From: Xanthomonas sp. XNM01
GTDB lineage: Bacteria; Pseudomonadota; Gammaproteobacteria; Xanthomonadales; Xanthomonadaceae
DNA length: 64,000 nucleotides
Direction of reading: 5' to 3'
Assembly: GCF_014851915.1 (NCBI RefSeq)
Contig: NZ_JACVAP010000003.1
Location: 1-64,000 of the forward strand
Below the pieces are notes generated by a model, which saw only the letters and a list, made by a program, of their open reading frames with translations, made no database searches and was not told the origin of the DNA. Numbering within the stretch: position 1 is the stretch's first letter; each line of letters opens with the position of its first letter. Shown here in pieces: positions 32,852-42,024 of the stretch. Made by a program: the position numbers and the translations under genes.

Positions 32852-33310
32852 ATGAAACTGGCATGGATTCTCTGGCTGTCGCAGCTTCTGCCGCAGCCGG
32901 CCGCCGACTCGCTGTGTCTGAGCACCACCGTGTACCTGGAGGCCCGCGACCAGAGCCTCCGCGGCCAGCAGGCCGTCGCCGAGGTGGCCCTGCGCCGGCT
33001 GGACAGCGGCCTGTGGGGCGACTCGATGTGCGATGTGGTCACCGCGCGCAAGCAGTTCGCGCCGACCATCGTCTCGCCGAACACCCGCCTGGGCAATTTC
33101 GATGCTTGGGACCGGTCGGTGAACGTGGCCCTGACGGCCGAGCGCAACTGGGCCCTGCCGGTCGGCCAGCGGCGGGAGATCGTCCCGGGCGCCAGCCATT
33201 TCGCGGCCATGGCCATCGCCAGCCCGAGCTGGAGCAATTCGTACCAGGTCGCGACCATCGGCGACCACACCTTCTACAGGGTGCAGCGGCTGAAGCCGCG
33301 CGCGGGTTGA
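32852..33310 (+). CDS. SleB/CwlJ-type cell wall hydrolase
   Basis: The 152-residue protein has a short hydrophobic N-terminus (MKLAWILWLSQLLPQ) that could export it. The domain LCLSTTVYLEARDQSLRGQQ contains the conserved catalytic-type Glu of SleB-family (Hydrolase_2) enzymes. It continues with AVAEVALRRL and the C-terminal GDHTFYRV segment, where the family usually has an H-x-F/Y motif. By family knowledge these cleave peptidoglycan as lytic transglycosylase-like enzymes; in Gram-negatives the role is housekeeping rather than spore germination. aaggag sits 6 bases before the ATG. The 293 bp upstream hold no gene that I can support. Confidence 0.85.
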   Translation: MKLAWILWLSQLLPQPAADSLCLSTTVYLEARDQSLRGQQAVAEVALRRLDSGLWGDSMCDVVTARKQFAPTIVSPNTRLGNFDAWDRSVNVALTAERNWALPVGQRREIVPGASHFAAMAIASPSWSNSYQVATIGDHTFYRVQRLKPRAG

Positions 33311-33383
33311 GGGCGGCGGCGATTGCCGCCACGCCGGCGCTTCTGGAATAGTCCGGGCCCCGCCCACCTCCCGGAACCGTCCG

Positions 33384-33995
33384 ATGAAGCTCTACACCAA
33401 GCCCGGCGCCTGCTCGACCGCCGTGCACATCTCCCTGCGCTGGAGCGGCCTGGCCTTCGAGGTCGAGATCCTGGACGCCACCACGATGAAGGCGCCGGCC
33501 TACCTGGCGCTGAACCCGGCCGGGGCCGTGCCGCTGCTGGTGGACGGCGAGTTCGTGCTGAACCAGAACGCCGCCATCCTCGGCTACATCGCCGACCAGG
33601 CACCGGCTGCCGGCCTTGCCGGCGACGGCAGCGCCCGCCAGCGGGCCGAAGCCAACCGCTGGCTGGCCTTCGTCAACTCCGATCTGCACCCGGCTTTCAA
33701 GCCGCTGTTCATGCCGGGCAACTACATCGGCGACGACAGCCAGTACGACGCGGTCCGGGCCGCCGCCCGCACGCGCGTGCGCGCCCTGTTCGAGACCGCC
33801 GAGCGGCAGCTGGGTGGCCAGGACTGGCTGGCCGGCTTCCGCAGCTACGCCGATCCCTATCTCCATCTGACCCTGCGCTGGGCGGGCCGGGTCGGCGTCG
33901 ACCTGGGCGGCCTGCCGCAGCTGGCCGCGTTCCAGGCGCGCATGGACGCCGACCCGGGCGTGCAGGCCGTGCTGAAGGCCGAAGGCCTGGCCTGA
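33384..33995 (+). CDS. Glutathione S-transferase family protein
   Basis: The 203-residue protein has the thioredoxin-fold N-domain MKLYTKPGACSTAVHISLRW with the catalytic Ser/Cys region at residues 10-11, as in beta-class bacterial GSTs. It continues with NPAGAVPLLVDGEFVLNQNA, where the cis-Pro is in AVPLL. The C-terminal helical domain contains DWLAGFRSYADPYLHLTLRW. It probably conjugates or reduces substrates with glutathione in the cytosol; the substrate is unknown. It is convergent with the next gene. Confidence 0.92.
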   Translation: MKLYTKPGACSTAVHISLRWSGLAFEVEILDATTMKAPAYLALNPAGAVPLLVDGEFVLNQNAAILGYIADQAPAAGLAGDGSARQRAEANRWLAFVNSDLHPAFKPLFMPGNYIGDDSQYDAVRAAARTRVRALFETAERQLGGQDWLAGFRSYADPYLHLTLRWAGRVGVDLGGLPQLAAFQARMDADPGVQAVLKAEGLA

Positions 33996-34031
33996 GCAGG
34001 CGGAGCGCGCGACGTCCCACGGGGCGGCGCA

Positions 34032-34064
34032 GCGCCGATGGACGTCGCAGGCGTCCATCGGCGC
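34032..34064. terminator. Hairpin between two convergent genes
   Basis: A perfect 12-bp inverted repeat (gcgccgatggac / gtccatcggcgc) with a 9-base loop lies between the GST gene and the opposing unknown gene. It has no T-run, so a terminator role is inferred from position only. Confidence 0.5.
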
Positions 34065-34088
34065 CAGAAGCGGCCCGTGCCCGCCCCT

Positions 34089-34652
34089 TCAAGGGCCGGC
34101 GGTCGCCAGCAGCCAGGTGTCGGCGAATCCCTCGCCCTTGGCCTTGGCCAGCGCCTGGCGCATCTCCGGCAGCAGCGCGCGCAACGCGACGGCATCCTGG
34201 CAGCGCTCGACCTTGAGCTGCATGAAGTAGCCACGCAGGCCCAGGTGCGCCCGGATCGCCTCGCTCATGCCTTCGTAGAGCCGGTGGTAGTCGCCCACGG
34301 CCAGCGGCTGCACCACCGACACGGCCGGCTCAGGCGCGGATGTCGGGGTGGCGAAGGCGGCCGGTGCCGCGACGACGGCGTCGCCCGGCTGCTGGCCCGG
34401 CGACACCGCCTGCAGCAGCGAGGCCGGATCGAATCCGCTCGGTGTCGTCTCGATCAGCTCCATCGCCTGCAGCTGCACCAGCGTATCGGCCGGCGCATGC
34501 ACGCCGGCGATGACCGCGCGCAGGTCGCGCGCGCTGCGCCGGCCGTCCACCATCAACAGGATGGTGCGCAGCTGCGGCGCCAACCGCCGATGCCGGTGTT
34601 CGATCTCGTCCCGCCCCGCCTCGGTCTTGCGGAACACGTCCTCGTCGCGCAT
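34089..34652 (-). CDS. Protein of unknown function with DExxxKTxxGRxEI N-terminus
   Basis: The 187-residue soluble protein starts MRDEDVFRKTEAGRDEIEHR and continues RRLAPQLRTILLMVDGRRSA, reading as a helical, possibly winged-helix N-domain. A Pro/Ala linker separates it from a C-terminal domain (GDYHRLYEGMSEAIRAHLGL, then RALLPEMRQALAKAKGEGFA). No known domain is recognised. The start is supported by a very strong purine ribosome site (gggggagggg) directly upstream. It follows prpF on the same strand at a 169-bp distance and may be a separate unit. A regulatory or signalling adapter is only a guess. Confidence 0.72.
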   Translation of the reverse strand: MRDEDVFRKTEAGRDEIEHRHRRLAPQLRTILLMVDGRRSARDLRAVIAGVHAPADTLVQLQAMELIETTPSGFDPASLLQAVSPGQQPGDAVVAAPAAFATPTSAPEPAVSVVQPLAVGDYHRLYEGMSEAIRAHLGLRGYFMQLKVERCQDAVALRALLPEMRQALAKAKGEGFADTWLLATAGP

Positions 34653-34821
34653 GCGCCCCTCCCCCGGGTTCGCGTCGTCGCCACCGCGCTCCCCGCGCGG
34701 AACGCCAGATCCTGACACCGATCCGGCAGCGATTCATGCCGCACTGCAACCAGGCGGCGCCCTGCCTGGGAACATTGCGGGCGGAACTGCCGAGCCTGGC
34801 CCGCACCGCGGCGGCAGGCCG

Positions 34822-36012
34822 TCAGTCCGGCAGGACAGCCGCCGGCACGCGGACGGCGCCCTCCATCAGCACCCGGGCGCTGCGGCTCATCACCGCCCGG
34901 GTGACCGCCCACCGGCCCTCGACCTGGCGCGCCTGGGCACCGACGCGCAGGGTGCCGGACGGATGCCCGAACCGCACCGCCTCGCGCGCGCCGCCGCCTG
35001 CAGCCAGATTGACCAGGGTGCCCGGGATCGCCGCGGCGGTGCCGATCGCCACCGCCGCCGTCCCCATCATCGCGTGGTGCAGCCTGCCCATCGACATCGC
35101 ACGCACGTTGAGGTCGATCTCGCTGGCGCCGATCGCCCTGCCGCTGCTGGCCAGGTAAGCGCGCGGCGGTGCGACGAAGGCCACCTTCGGCGTGTGCTGG
35201 CGGGTCGCGGCCTCCTCGGCCGTGCGGATCAGGCCCATGCGCAACGCGCCGGCGACGCGGATCGCTTCGAGCTTCGCCAACAGCGCCCTGTCCTCGTTGA
35301 TCGCCGGCTGCAGCTCGGTGCCATCGAAGCCGATCGCCGCGGCGTCGACGAACACCGTGGGAATGCCGGCGGTGATCAGCGTCGCCTGCAGCGGGCCGAC
35401 ACCGGGCACGTCCAGCGTGTCGACCAGATTCCCGGTCGGGAACAGCGCCGCACCTTCGCCATCATCGGAAGGGTCGACGAATTCCAGCACGATCTCGGCC
35501 GCGGGAAAGGTCACGCCATCCAGCTCGAAATCGCCGGTTTCCTGCACCTGGCCATCGACGACCGGCACGTGCACGACGATGGTCTTGCCGATGTTGGCCT
35601 GCCACACGCGCACCGGGAACACGCCATCGCGCGGCAGCAGCGCAGGATCGACGAACCCGTTGGCCACCGCGAACGGACCGACCGCGGTGCTGAGGTTGCC
35701 GCAGTTGCCACTCCAGTCGACGAAGGCGCTGTCGATCGACACCTGCCCGTACAGATAGTCGACATCGTGGTCGGGCACCGACGCCGGCGCGATGATCACG
35801 CACTTACTGGTCGACGACGTCGCCCCGCCCATGCCGTCGGTGTGCTTGCCGTAGGGGTCGGGAGAGCCGATCACCCGAAGCAGCAGCGCGTCGCGCGCCG
35901 GGCCCGGCACCTGCGCCACGGCGGGCAGGTCTTCGAGGCGGAAGAACACCCCTTTCGAGGTGCCGCCGCGCATGTAGGTGGCGGGGATGCGGAGCTGGGG
36001 GGCAAACGGCAT
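34822..36012 (-). CDS. prpF: 2-methylaconitate cis-trans isomerase PrpF
   Basis: PrpF isomerises trans-2-methylaconitate, made by AcnD, to the cis form so that aconitase can hydrate it. The 396-residue protein opens RIPATYMRGGTSKGVFFRLE, the PrpF hallmark carrying the active-site Lys. It continues with GMGGATSSTSKCVI containing the first catalytic-type Cys region, DWSGNCGNLSTAVGPFAV, and NVRAMSMGRLHHAMMGT. The diaminopimelate-epimerase-like fold is expected. It is the last methylcitrate gene on the strand, 13 bp after the exported protein gene. Confidence 0.97.
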   Translation of the reverse strand: MPFAPQLRIPATYMRGGTSKGVFFRLEDLPAVAQVPGPARDALLLRVIGSPDPYGKHTDGMGGATSSTSKCVIIAPASVPDHDVDYLYGQVSIDSAFVDWSGNCGNLSTAVGPFAVANGFVDPALLPRDGVFPVRVWQANIGKTIVVHVPVVDGQVQETGDFELDGVTFPAAEIVLEFVDPSDDGEGAALFPTGNLVDTLDVPGVGPLQATLITAGIPTVFVDAAAIGFDGTELQPAINEDRALLAKLEAIRVAGALRMGLIRTAEEAATRQHTPKVAFVAPPRAYLASSGRAIGASEIDLNVRAMSMGRLHHAMMGTAAVAIGTAAAIPGTLVNLAAGGGAREAVRFGHPSGTLRVGAQARQVEGRWAVTRAVMSRSARVLMEGAVRVPAAVLPD

Positions 36013-36025
36013 GGGGCACTCGATG

Positions 36026-36844
36026 TCAGAAGGGTGGCGGGATCATCCATTGCAGCTGCACCCGGTAGCGGGTGGCCGGATCGAACAGCAGTCGCACGTT
36101 CCAGAAGGCATGTCCGCGTCCCGGCCCGGGACCGTTGGGCATGACCGACAGTTGCAGGCCTTCTTCCGGCCGTGTCGGCGTGATCGTGTGGATGCGCTCC
36201 AGCGGCAGGCTGGCGAGGATCGTGGCCACGCCCGGTGAGCACGCATCCATGTCCGAGACCTCGGAGGCGCACGACACCTCCGGCAGCGGCTCACCCATGG
36301 CTGCCGAGCTGCGCAGGCGTGCGAGCCAGCGCAGGGCTTCCGCCGCCACCTTGGGATCAAGCCGCATCTGCAAGTGGGCATAGCGTTCCTGCGGAATCGC
36401 CTCGCACTGCGCGCCGAGCGCCATGTAGGTGCGGCGCGACGGATGCCTGGCCAGGAAACTATCGTCGCCCTCGACGGGATCGAGCCCGACGAAGGCTTCA
36501 AGCTGGGCGCAGACCCCGTCCACGTGGCTTGCGGGCAACCTGAAGCCGACCCCTTGGATTCGTGCGGGCTGGGAGCGGAACACGCTGTACTCGAGCACGT
36601 CGTGGGACACGGCGTGGCTGGCCGGTTCAGGCGGAAGCAGGCGCATGGCCAGCGCGCGGGTGTCCAGCCGGCGTACGTCGTCCGCCGCGATGCGGGTGGT
36701 ATGGGCGCTGTCGGCCGTCGCGTGGCCGGCCAGCTGCGCAAGGACCAGCAGCGATGCCACCTGCCAGGCGCGAACACGGCGAGGCGCGGCCGCAGCGGGC
36801 CCACGGTCACGCATCGCGCAGGCCTGGCGCATCTCAGCCGCCAT
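36026..36844 (-). CDS. Exported protein of unknown function in the methylcitrate operon
   Basis: The 272-residue protein has a long basic N-region followed by AWQVASLLVLAQLAGHATA, a plausible signal sequence. The mature part contains VSHDVLEYSVFRSQPARIQG, three to four cysteines (VCAQLE, GAQCEA, VSCASE, MDACSP) that may form disulfides, and a C-terminal WNVRLLFDPATRYRVQLQWM. I recognise no family. It overlaps the SRPBCC gene by 11 bp and is 13 bp from prpF, so it is cotranscribed with propionate genes. Whether it has anything to do with propionate is unknown. The ATG at 36844 has ggag 7 bases upstream. Confidence 0.75.
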   Translation of the reverse strand: MAAEMRQACAMRDRGPAAAAPRRVRAWQVASLLVLAQLAGHATADSAHTTRIAADDVRRLDTRALAMRLLPPEPASHAVSHDVLEYSVFRSQPARIQGVGFRLPASHVDGVCAQLEAFVGLDPVEGDDSFLARHPSRRTYMALGAQCEAIPQERYAHLQMRLDPKVAAEALRWLARLRSSAAMGEPLPEVSCASEVSDMDACSPGVATILASLPLERIHTITPTRPEEGLQLSVMPNGPGPGRGHAFWNVRLLFDPATRYRVQLQWMIPPPF

Positions 36845-37304
36845 CCGGGATCTCCGGCTCGACCAGCAGCGCGAGCAGCGCCAGCGATTCCTGCCAGCCC
36901 TGGTAGCAGAAATCGATGGGGATCGCGGCCGGAATCCCGCTCTGCTCGATGCGCAGCTCGGTGCCGCACAGATTCGGCGCCAACGTCACGGTGACCCGGA
37001 TCTCGCCCGGCAGATCCGGGCTGTCGAAGGTGTCGACATGGACGATGCGCGCATCCTGTTCCAGTTCGACGAACACGACGCGGAAGGAATGGCTGCTGCC
37101 GGTCCCGAGGTTGGTGAACGCCATGCGGTACCCGCCGCCGACCGAGGCATCGAACGCATAGACGGTGCCGGTGAAGCCATGCGGCGGCAGCCATTTGGCC
37201 AACGCCGCCGGATCGAGGAAGGCGCGATAGACGCGCGCCGGCGGCGCGCGCAGGACACGGTGCAGGTGGACGGTGCCGGTGGCGTTGGAGGACTGGCTGG
37301 ACAT
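36834..37304 (-). CDS. SRPBCC (AHSA1-type) domain protein
   Basis: The 156-residue cytosolic protein has the START/Bet v1-like pattern of AHSA1 proteins: VHLHRVLRAPPARVYRAFLD, PAALAKWLPPHGFTG, GGGYRMAFTNL and the C-terminal helix YQGWQESLALLALLVEPEI. Such proteins bind hydrophobic ligands or act as co-chaperone-like modules; a specific function cannot be stated. aggag 7 bases before the ATG supports the start. It lies 43 bp after acnD and overlaps the exported protein gene, so it belongs to the operon. Confidence 0.88.
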   Translation of the reverse strand: MSSQSSNATGTVHLHRVLRAPPARVYRAFLDPAALAKWLPPHGFTGTVYAFDASVGGGYRMAFTNLGTGSSHSFRVVFVELEQDARIVHVDTFDSPDLPGEIRVTVTLAPNLCGTELRIEQSGIPAAIPIDFCYQGWQESLALLALLVEPEIPDGG

Positions 37305-37347
37305 GGCGATGCTCCTGGCGTCGGGATGTACCGGGACGACGGCCGGG

Positions 37348-39972
37348 TCAGGCCGTTTTCGACACCTGCGCCCCGCTCTGCTCGAGGAAATCCTGCGCGA
37401 AGCGCTGCAGCACGCCACCGGCTTCGTAGATCGACACCTCTTCATCCGAATCCAGCCGGCACAGCACCGGCACCTCGACCCGCTCGCCGTTGCGGCGATG
37501 GATCACCAGGCTCAGCTGCGCGCGCGGGCCGCGGGTGCCGGTCACGTCGAAGGTTTCGGTGCCGTCGATGCCATGGGTCGCGCGGGTCTGCCCGGGCAGG
37601 AACTCCAGCGGCAGCACGCCCATGCCGATCAGGTTGGTGCGGTGGATGCGCTCGAAGCCTTCGGCGACGATGGCCTCCACGCCCGCCAGACGCACGCCCT
37701 TGGCCGCCCAGTCCCGCGAACTGCCCTGGCCGTAGTCCGCGCCGGCGACGATGATCAGCGGCTGGCGGCGCTGCATGTAGGTCTCGATCGCCTCCCACAT
37801 CCGCACCACCTGGCCGTCAGGCTCGATGCGCGCCAGCGAGCCCTGCTTCACCTGGCCGTCGACCACGGCCATCTCGTTGACCAGCTTCGGGTTGGCGAAG
37901 GTGGCACGCTGCGCGGTCAGATGATCACCGCGGTGGGTCGCGTAGGAATTGAAGTCCTCCTCGGGCACGCCCATCTTCGCCAGGTACTCGCCGGCCGCGC
38001 TGCTGGCGAGGATCGCGTTCGACGGCGACAGGTGATCGGTGGTGATGTTGTCGCCCAGCACCGCCAGCGGGCGCAGGCCGCGCAGCGTGCGTTCGCCGGC
38101 CAGCGCGCCTTCCCAGTACGGCGGCCGGCGGATGTAGGTGCTCATCGGCCGCCAGTCGTACAGTGGCGCCACCGGCTCGCCGTGCTCGACGCGCACGTTG
38201 AACATCGGCGCATACACCCTGCGGAACTGCTCGGGTTTGACGCTGGCGCGGACGATCGCGTCGATCTCCTCGTCCGACGGCCAGATCTCCTTCAGCGTGA
38301 CCGGCCGGCCATCGGCATCGGTGCCGAGCACGTCCTTCTCGATGTCGAAGCGCACCGTGCCGGCGATCGCATAGGCGATCACCAGCGGCGGCGAGGCCAG
38401 GAAGGCCTGCTTCGCATACGGATGGATGCGCCCGTCGAAGTTGCGGTTGCCGCTGAGCACGGCGGTGGCGTACAGGTCGCGCTCGACGATCTCCTGCTGG
38501 ATCGCCGGGTCCAGCGCGCCGCTCATGCCGTTGCAGGTGGTGCAGGCGAAGGCGACGATGCCGAAGCCCAGCTGTTCCAGTTCCGGCAGCAGGCCGGCCT
38601 CCTCCAGATACAGCTGCACCGCCTTCGAACCTGGCGCCAGCGAGGTCTTGACCCAGGGCTTGCGCAGCAGGCCCTTCGCGTTCGCGTTGCGGGCCAGCAG
38701 GCCTGCGGCGATGACGTTACGCGGATTGGAGGTGTTGGTGCACGAGGTGATCGCCGCGATCACCACCGCGCCGTCGGGCATCAGCCCCTGCGCTTCCTGC
38801 GCGCGCGCCTGCGCAAGATCGCCGGCGATGCCGCGTTCGGCCAGCGCCGAGGTCGGCAGGCGCCGATGCGGATTGGACGGCCCAGCCATATTGCGGACCA
38901 CGCTGGACAGGTCGAACGACAGGCTGCGTTCGTAGCGCGCGTCGGCCAGCGCGTCGGCCCACAGGCCGGCCGCCTTCGCATAGGTTTCGACCAGCTGCAC
39001 CTGCGCCTCCTCGCGGCCGGTCAGGCGCAGGTAGTCCAGGGTGTTGTCGTCGATGAAGAACATCGCCGCGGTCGCGCCGTACTCGGGCGCCATGTTCGAG
39101 ATCGTCGCGCGGTCGCCGACGGTCAGCGCCGCCGCGCCGGCGCCGCGGAACTCCAGATAGGCGCCGACCACCTTCGACTGGCGCAGGAACTCGGTCAGCG
39201 CCAGCACCACGTCGGTGGCGGTGATGCCCGGGCCGGGCCGGCCGGACAGTTCCACGCCGACGATCTCCGGCGTGCGCATCCACGAGGCGCGGCCGAGCAT
39301 CACGTTCTCCGCTTCCAGCCCGCCGACGCCAATGGCGATCACGCCCAACGCATCGACATGGGGAGTGTGGCTGTCGGTGCCCACGCAGGTATCGGGGAAA
39401 GCCACGCCGTCCTGGACGTAGACCACCGGCGACATCTTCTCCAGGTTGATCTGGTGCATGATCCCGTTGCCCGGCGGGATCACCTCGATGTTGCGGAACG
39501 CCTTCGCGGTCCAGTCGATGAAGTCGAAGCGGTCGGCGTTGCGGCGGTCTTCGATCGCGCGGTTCTTCACGAACGCGTCGGGGTCGTAGCCGCCGCATTC
39601 CACCGCCAGCGAGTGGTCGACGATCAGCTGCACCGGTACCACCGGATTGACCTGGGCCGGGTCGCCGCCCTGCCCGGCGATCGCATCGCGCAGGCCGGCC
39701 AGATCGACCAGTGCGGTCTGGCCGAGGATGTCGTGGCAGACCACGCGCACCGGATACCACGGGAAGTCCACGTCGCGGCGCAGTTCGATCAGCTGCCGCA
39801 GCGCGGTGTCCAGCAGCGCCGGATCGCAGCGACGCACCAGGTTCTCGGCATGCACGCGTGCGGTGTAGGACATCCGCGCATAGGCGCCCGGCTCCAGCGC
39901 CTCGACGGCGGCGCGTGCGTCGAACCAGTCGAGCGATGTGCCCGGGAGCGGTTTGCGGTGCTGGCTGTTCAT
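37348..39972 (-). CDS. acnD: Fe/S-dependent 2-methylisocitrate dehydratase AcnD
   Basis: AcnD dehydrates 2-methylcitrate to 2-methylaconitate in partnership with PrpF, replacing PrpD. The 874-residue aconitase-superfamily protein has the iron-sulfur cysteines in ITSCTNTSNP and ACTTCNGMSG, plus VCHDILGQTALVDLAGLRDA and DSHTPHVDALGVIAIGVGG. The C-terminal swivel domain has IVAGADYGQGSSRDWAAKG. The presence of adjacent prpF and the absence of prpD support AcnD over housekeeping AcnA. The start at MNSQHRKPLPG is family-like. A 210-bp gap separates it from prpC. Confidence 0.95.
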   Translation of the reverse strand: MNSQHRKPLPGTSLDWFDARAAVEALEPGAYARMSYTARVHAENLVRRCDPALLDTALRQLIELRRDVDFPWYPVRVVCHDILGQTALVDLAGLRDAIAGQGGDPAQVNPVVPVQLIVDHSLAVECGGYDPDAFVKNRAIEDRRNADRFDFIDWTAKAFRNIEVIPPGNGIMHQINLEKMSPVVYVQDGVAFPDTCVGTDSHTPHVDALGVIAIGVGGLEAENVMLGRASWMRTPEIVGVELSGRPGPGITATDVVLALTEFLRQSKVVGAYLEFRGAGAAALTVGDRATISNMAPEYGATAAMFFIDDNTLDYLRLTGREEAQVQLVETYAKAAGLWADALADARYERSLSFDLSSVVRNMAGPSNPHRRLPTSALAERGIAGDLAQARAQEAQGLMPDGAVVIAAITSCTNTSNPRNVIAAGLLARNANAKGLLRKPWVKTSLAPGSKAVQLYLEEAGLLPELEQLGFGIVAFACTTCNGMSGALDPAIQQEIVERDLYATAVLSGNRNFDGRIHPYAKQAFLASPPLVIAYAIAGTVRFDIEKDVLGTDADGRPVTLKEIWPSDEEIDAIVRASVKPEQFRRVYAPMFNVRVEHGEPVAPLYDWRPMSTYIRRPPYWEGALAGERTLRGLRPLAVLGDNITTDHLSPSNAILASSAAGEYLAKMGVPEEDFNSYATHRGDHLTAQRATFANPKLVNEMAVVDGQVKQGSLARIEPDGQVVRMWEAIETYMQRRQPLIIVAGADYGQGSSRDWAAKGVRLAGVEAIVAEGFERIHRTNLIGMGVLPLEFLPGQTRATHGIDGTETFDVTGTRGPRAQLSLVIHRRNGERVEVPVLCRLDSDEEVSIYEAGGVLQRFAQDFLEQSGAQVSKTA

Positions 39973-40182
39973 GGCTGGCGGTACTCGAGAAAGAGACGAC
40001 GGATCCGGCGTGGCCGGTCCGGTGGCGTGCGCTTCTCCGCGTGGGAGGCGACACGCGGACATGGACGGAACGACGGAACGCGCAGCGGACGCATGCCTGG
40101 CGGCTGCGCCGACGGACATGTGCCCGCTGCCCGGCTGCACCCGTGCCGGGCCACGCGCGGGAGCGCGGCCCGACGCCGGTCC

Positions 40183-41349
40183 TCAGCTGCGCGCGTCGAT
40201 CGGCACGAAGGCCTGGTCTTCCGGCCCGGTGTAGTGGGCGCTGGGGCGGATGATCTTGCCGTCGGTGCGCTGCTCGATGATGTGCGCGCTCCAGCCGGCG
40301 GTGCGGGCGATGACGAACAACGGCGTGAACATCGCCGTCGGCACGCCCATCATGTGGTAGCTGACCGCACTGAACCAGTCCAGGTTCGGGAACATCTTCT
40401 TGATGTCCCACATCACCGTTTCCAGGCGCTCGGCGATGTCGTACATCTTGCGGCTGCCCTGCTCGTCCGACAGTTCCAGCGCGACCTGCTTGATCACCTT
40501 GTTGCGCGGATCGGACACGGTGTAGACCGGGTGACCGAAGCCGATCACGACCTCCTTGCGCTCCACCCGCGCCCTGATGTCGGCCTCGGCCTCGTCCGGC
40601 GTGTCGTAGCGCTTCTGCACCTCGAACGCGACCTCGTTGGCGCCGCCGTGCTTGGGCCCGCGCAGCGCGCCGATGCCACCGGCGATGGCGCTGTGCATGT
40701 CGCTGCCGGTGCCGGCGATGACGCGGCAGGCGAAGGTCGAGGCATTGAACTCGTGCTCGGCGTACAGGATCAGCGAGGTGTGCATCGCCTTGACCCAGGA
40801 TTCCGGCGGCTTCTGCCCGTGCAGCAGGTGCAGGAAGTGGCCGCCGATGGAATCGTCTTCGGTCTCCACGTCGATCGCGCGGCCGTTGTGGCTCCAGTGG
40901 TACCAGTACAGCAGCATCGAGCCGAGGCAGGCCATCAGCTTGTCGGCGATGTCGCGCGCGCCAGGGTGGTTGTGGTCGTCCTTCTCCGGTGCCACGCAGC
41001 CGAGCACCGACACGCCGGTACGCATCACGTCCATCGGGTGCGCCGACGGCGGCAGTTCCTCCAGCGCGGCCTTGACCGCGGCCGGGATGCCACGCAGCGA
41101 CTTCAACTTGGCTTTGTAGCCGCGCAGTTCGGCGCGGGTCGGCAGTTTGCCGTGCACCAGCAGGTAGGCGATCTCCTCGAACTCGCTGGTGGTGGCCAGG
41201 TCGAGGATGTCGTAGCCGCGGTAATGCAGGTCGTTGCCGCTGCGTCCGACGGTGCACAGGGCGGTGTTGCCGGCGGCGGTGCCGGACAGGGCCACCGACT
41301 TCTTCGGCTTGAAGGCCGGTGCGGCCTGGCTTGCGTTGGTGTCGTTCAT
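40183..41349 (-). CDS. prpC: 2-methylcitrate synthase PrpC
   Basis: PrpC condenses propionyl-CoA and oxaloacetate to 2-methylcitrate. The 388-residue protein has the citrate synthase active site: [18 protein letters not shown] with the first His, [17 protein letters not shown] with the second, and [18 protein letters not shown] with the Asp. [19 protein letters not shown] and [14 protein letters not shown] are also present. The short length and operon context distinguish it from GltA. It follows DUF1003 by 41 bp. Confidence 0.96.
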   Translation of the reverse strand: MNDTNASQAAPAFKPKKSVALSGTAAGNTALCTVGRSGNDLHYRGYDILDLATTSEFEEIAYLLVHGKLPTRAELRGYKAKLKSLRGIPAAVKAALEELPPSAHPMDVMRTGVSVLGCVAPEKDDHNHPGARDIADKLMACLGSMLLYWYHWSHNGRAIDVETEDDSIGGHFLHLLHGQKPPESWVKAMHTSLILYAEHEFNASTFACRVIAGTGSDMHSAIAGGIGALRGPKHGGANEVAFEVQKRYDTPDEAEADIRARVERKEVVIGFGHPVYTVSDPRNKVIKQVALELSDEQGSRKMYDIAERLETVMWDIKKMFPNLDWFSAVSYHMMGVPTAMFTPLFVIARTAGWSAHIIEQRTDGKIIRPSAHYTGPEDQAFVPIDARS

Positions 41350-41390
41350 GCGTCGTCTCCGGGATATCGCGGTCGTGTCGTCTGGACGGA

Positions 41391-41999
41391 TCAGCGCGCG
41401 GGCGCATCCGGCGGCAGGCCGCCAGCGCGCTCGAGCAGTTGCTGCAGCATGGCGATCTGGCGGTTCTGCTGCTCGACCAGGGTCGCCCAATCCTGCTCGC
41501 GCAGCTGGTTGAGCTTCTCGTGCACCTGCAGGATCTCCAGCTCGGATTTGATGTTCACTTCGTAATCGTTCTGCGCGCGCAGGCGGTCCACCGCGGCCTG
41601 GCGGTTCTGGCTCATCATGATCACCGGCGCCTGGATCGCGGCCAGGCACGACAGGCACAGGTTGAGCAGGATGTACGGATACGGATCGAAGCCACCGTGC
41701 AGCAGCACGCTGTTGAGCACGATCCACGCCAGCAGCACCAGCGCGAAGCCGATGATGAAACTCCAGCTGCCGCCGATCTCGGCGACCCGGTCGGCGATGC
41801 GCTCGCCGAGCGTGCGGTCGTGATGGACCTGTTTGGCGATGTCGCGCGCCACATGGCGCCTGGCGATGAAACGCTCCACCACTTCGCGTTCGGCATCGGG
41901 CAGCTTTTCCAGCTCGGTCCGCAACAACTGCCGCGCGGTCTGGCGACGATCGATGCGACCGCTTGGCGGCACGCTGCCGGTGTGTGTGTTCATGGACAT
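41391..41999 (-). CDS. DUF1003 membrane protein
   Basis: The 202-residue protein has two hydrophobic helices around 80-125 ([20 protein letters not shown] and [20 protein letters not shown]). [20 protein letters not shown] followed by [12 protein letters not shown] is the DUF1003 signature. A C-terminal coiled coil ([20 protein letters not shown]) faces the cytoplasm by inference. The family has no established biochemical role. The start used is the ATG at 41999; a second ATG two codons on is equally possible. It sits between prpB and prpC, 25 bp from prpB, hence probably cotranscribed. Confidence 0.9.
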   Translation of the reverse strand: MSMNTHTGSVPPSGRIDRRQTARQLLRTELEKLPDAEREVVERFIARRHVARDIAKQVHHDRTLGERIADRVAEIGGSWSFIIGFALVLLAWIVLNSVLLHGGFDPYPYILLNLCLSCLAAIQAPVIMMSQNRQAAVDRLRAQNDYEVNIKSELEILQVHEKLNQLREQDWATLVEQQNRQIAMLQQLLERAGGLPPDAPAR

Positions 42000-42024
42000 G
42001 CCCGTGCGAGGGAACCTGCGTGGA

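Noticed and set aside
37273-41565. A 1430-codon open frame on the plus strand
   Set aside because: It lies opposite acnD and prpC, which have clear family motifs. In very GC-rich DNA the antisense frame often lacks stops, and its translation is low in complexity and rich in His, Arg, Gln and Val.
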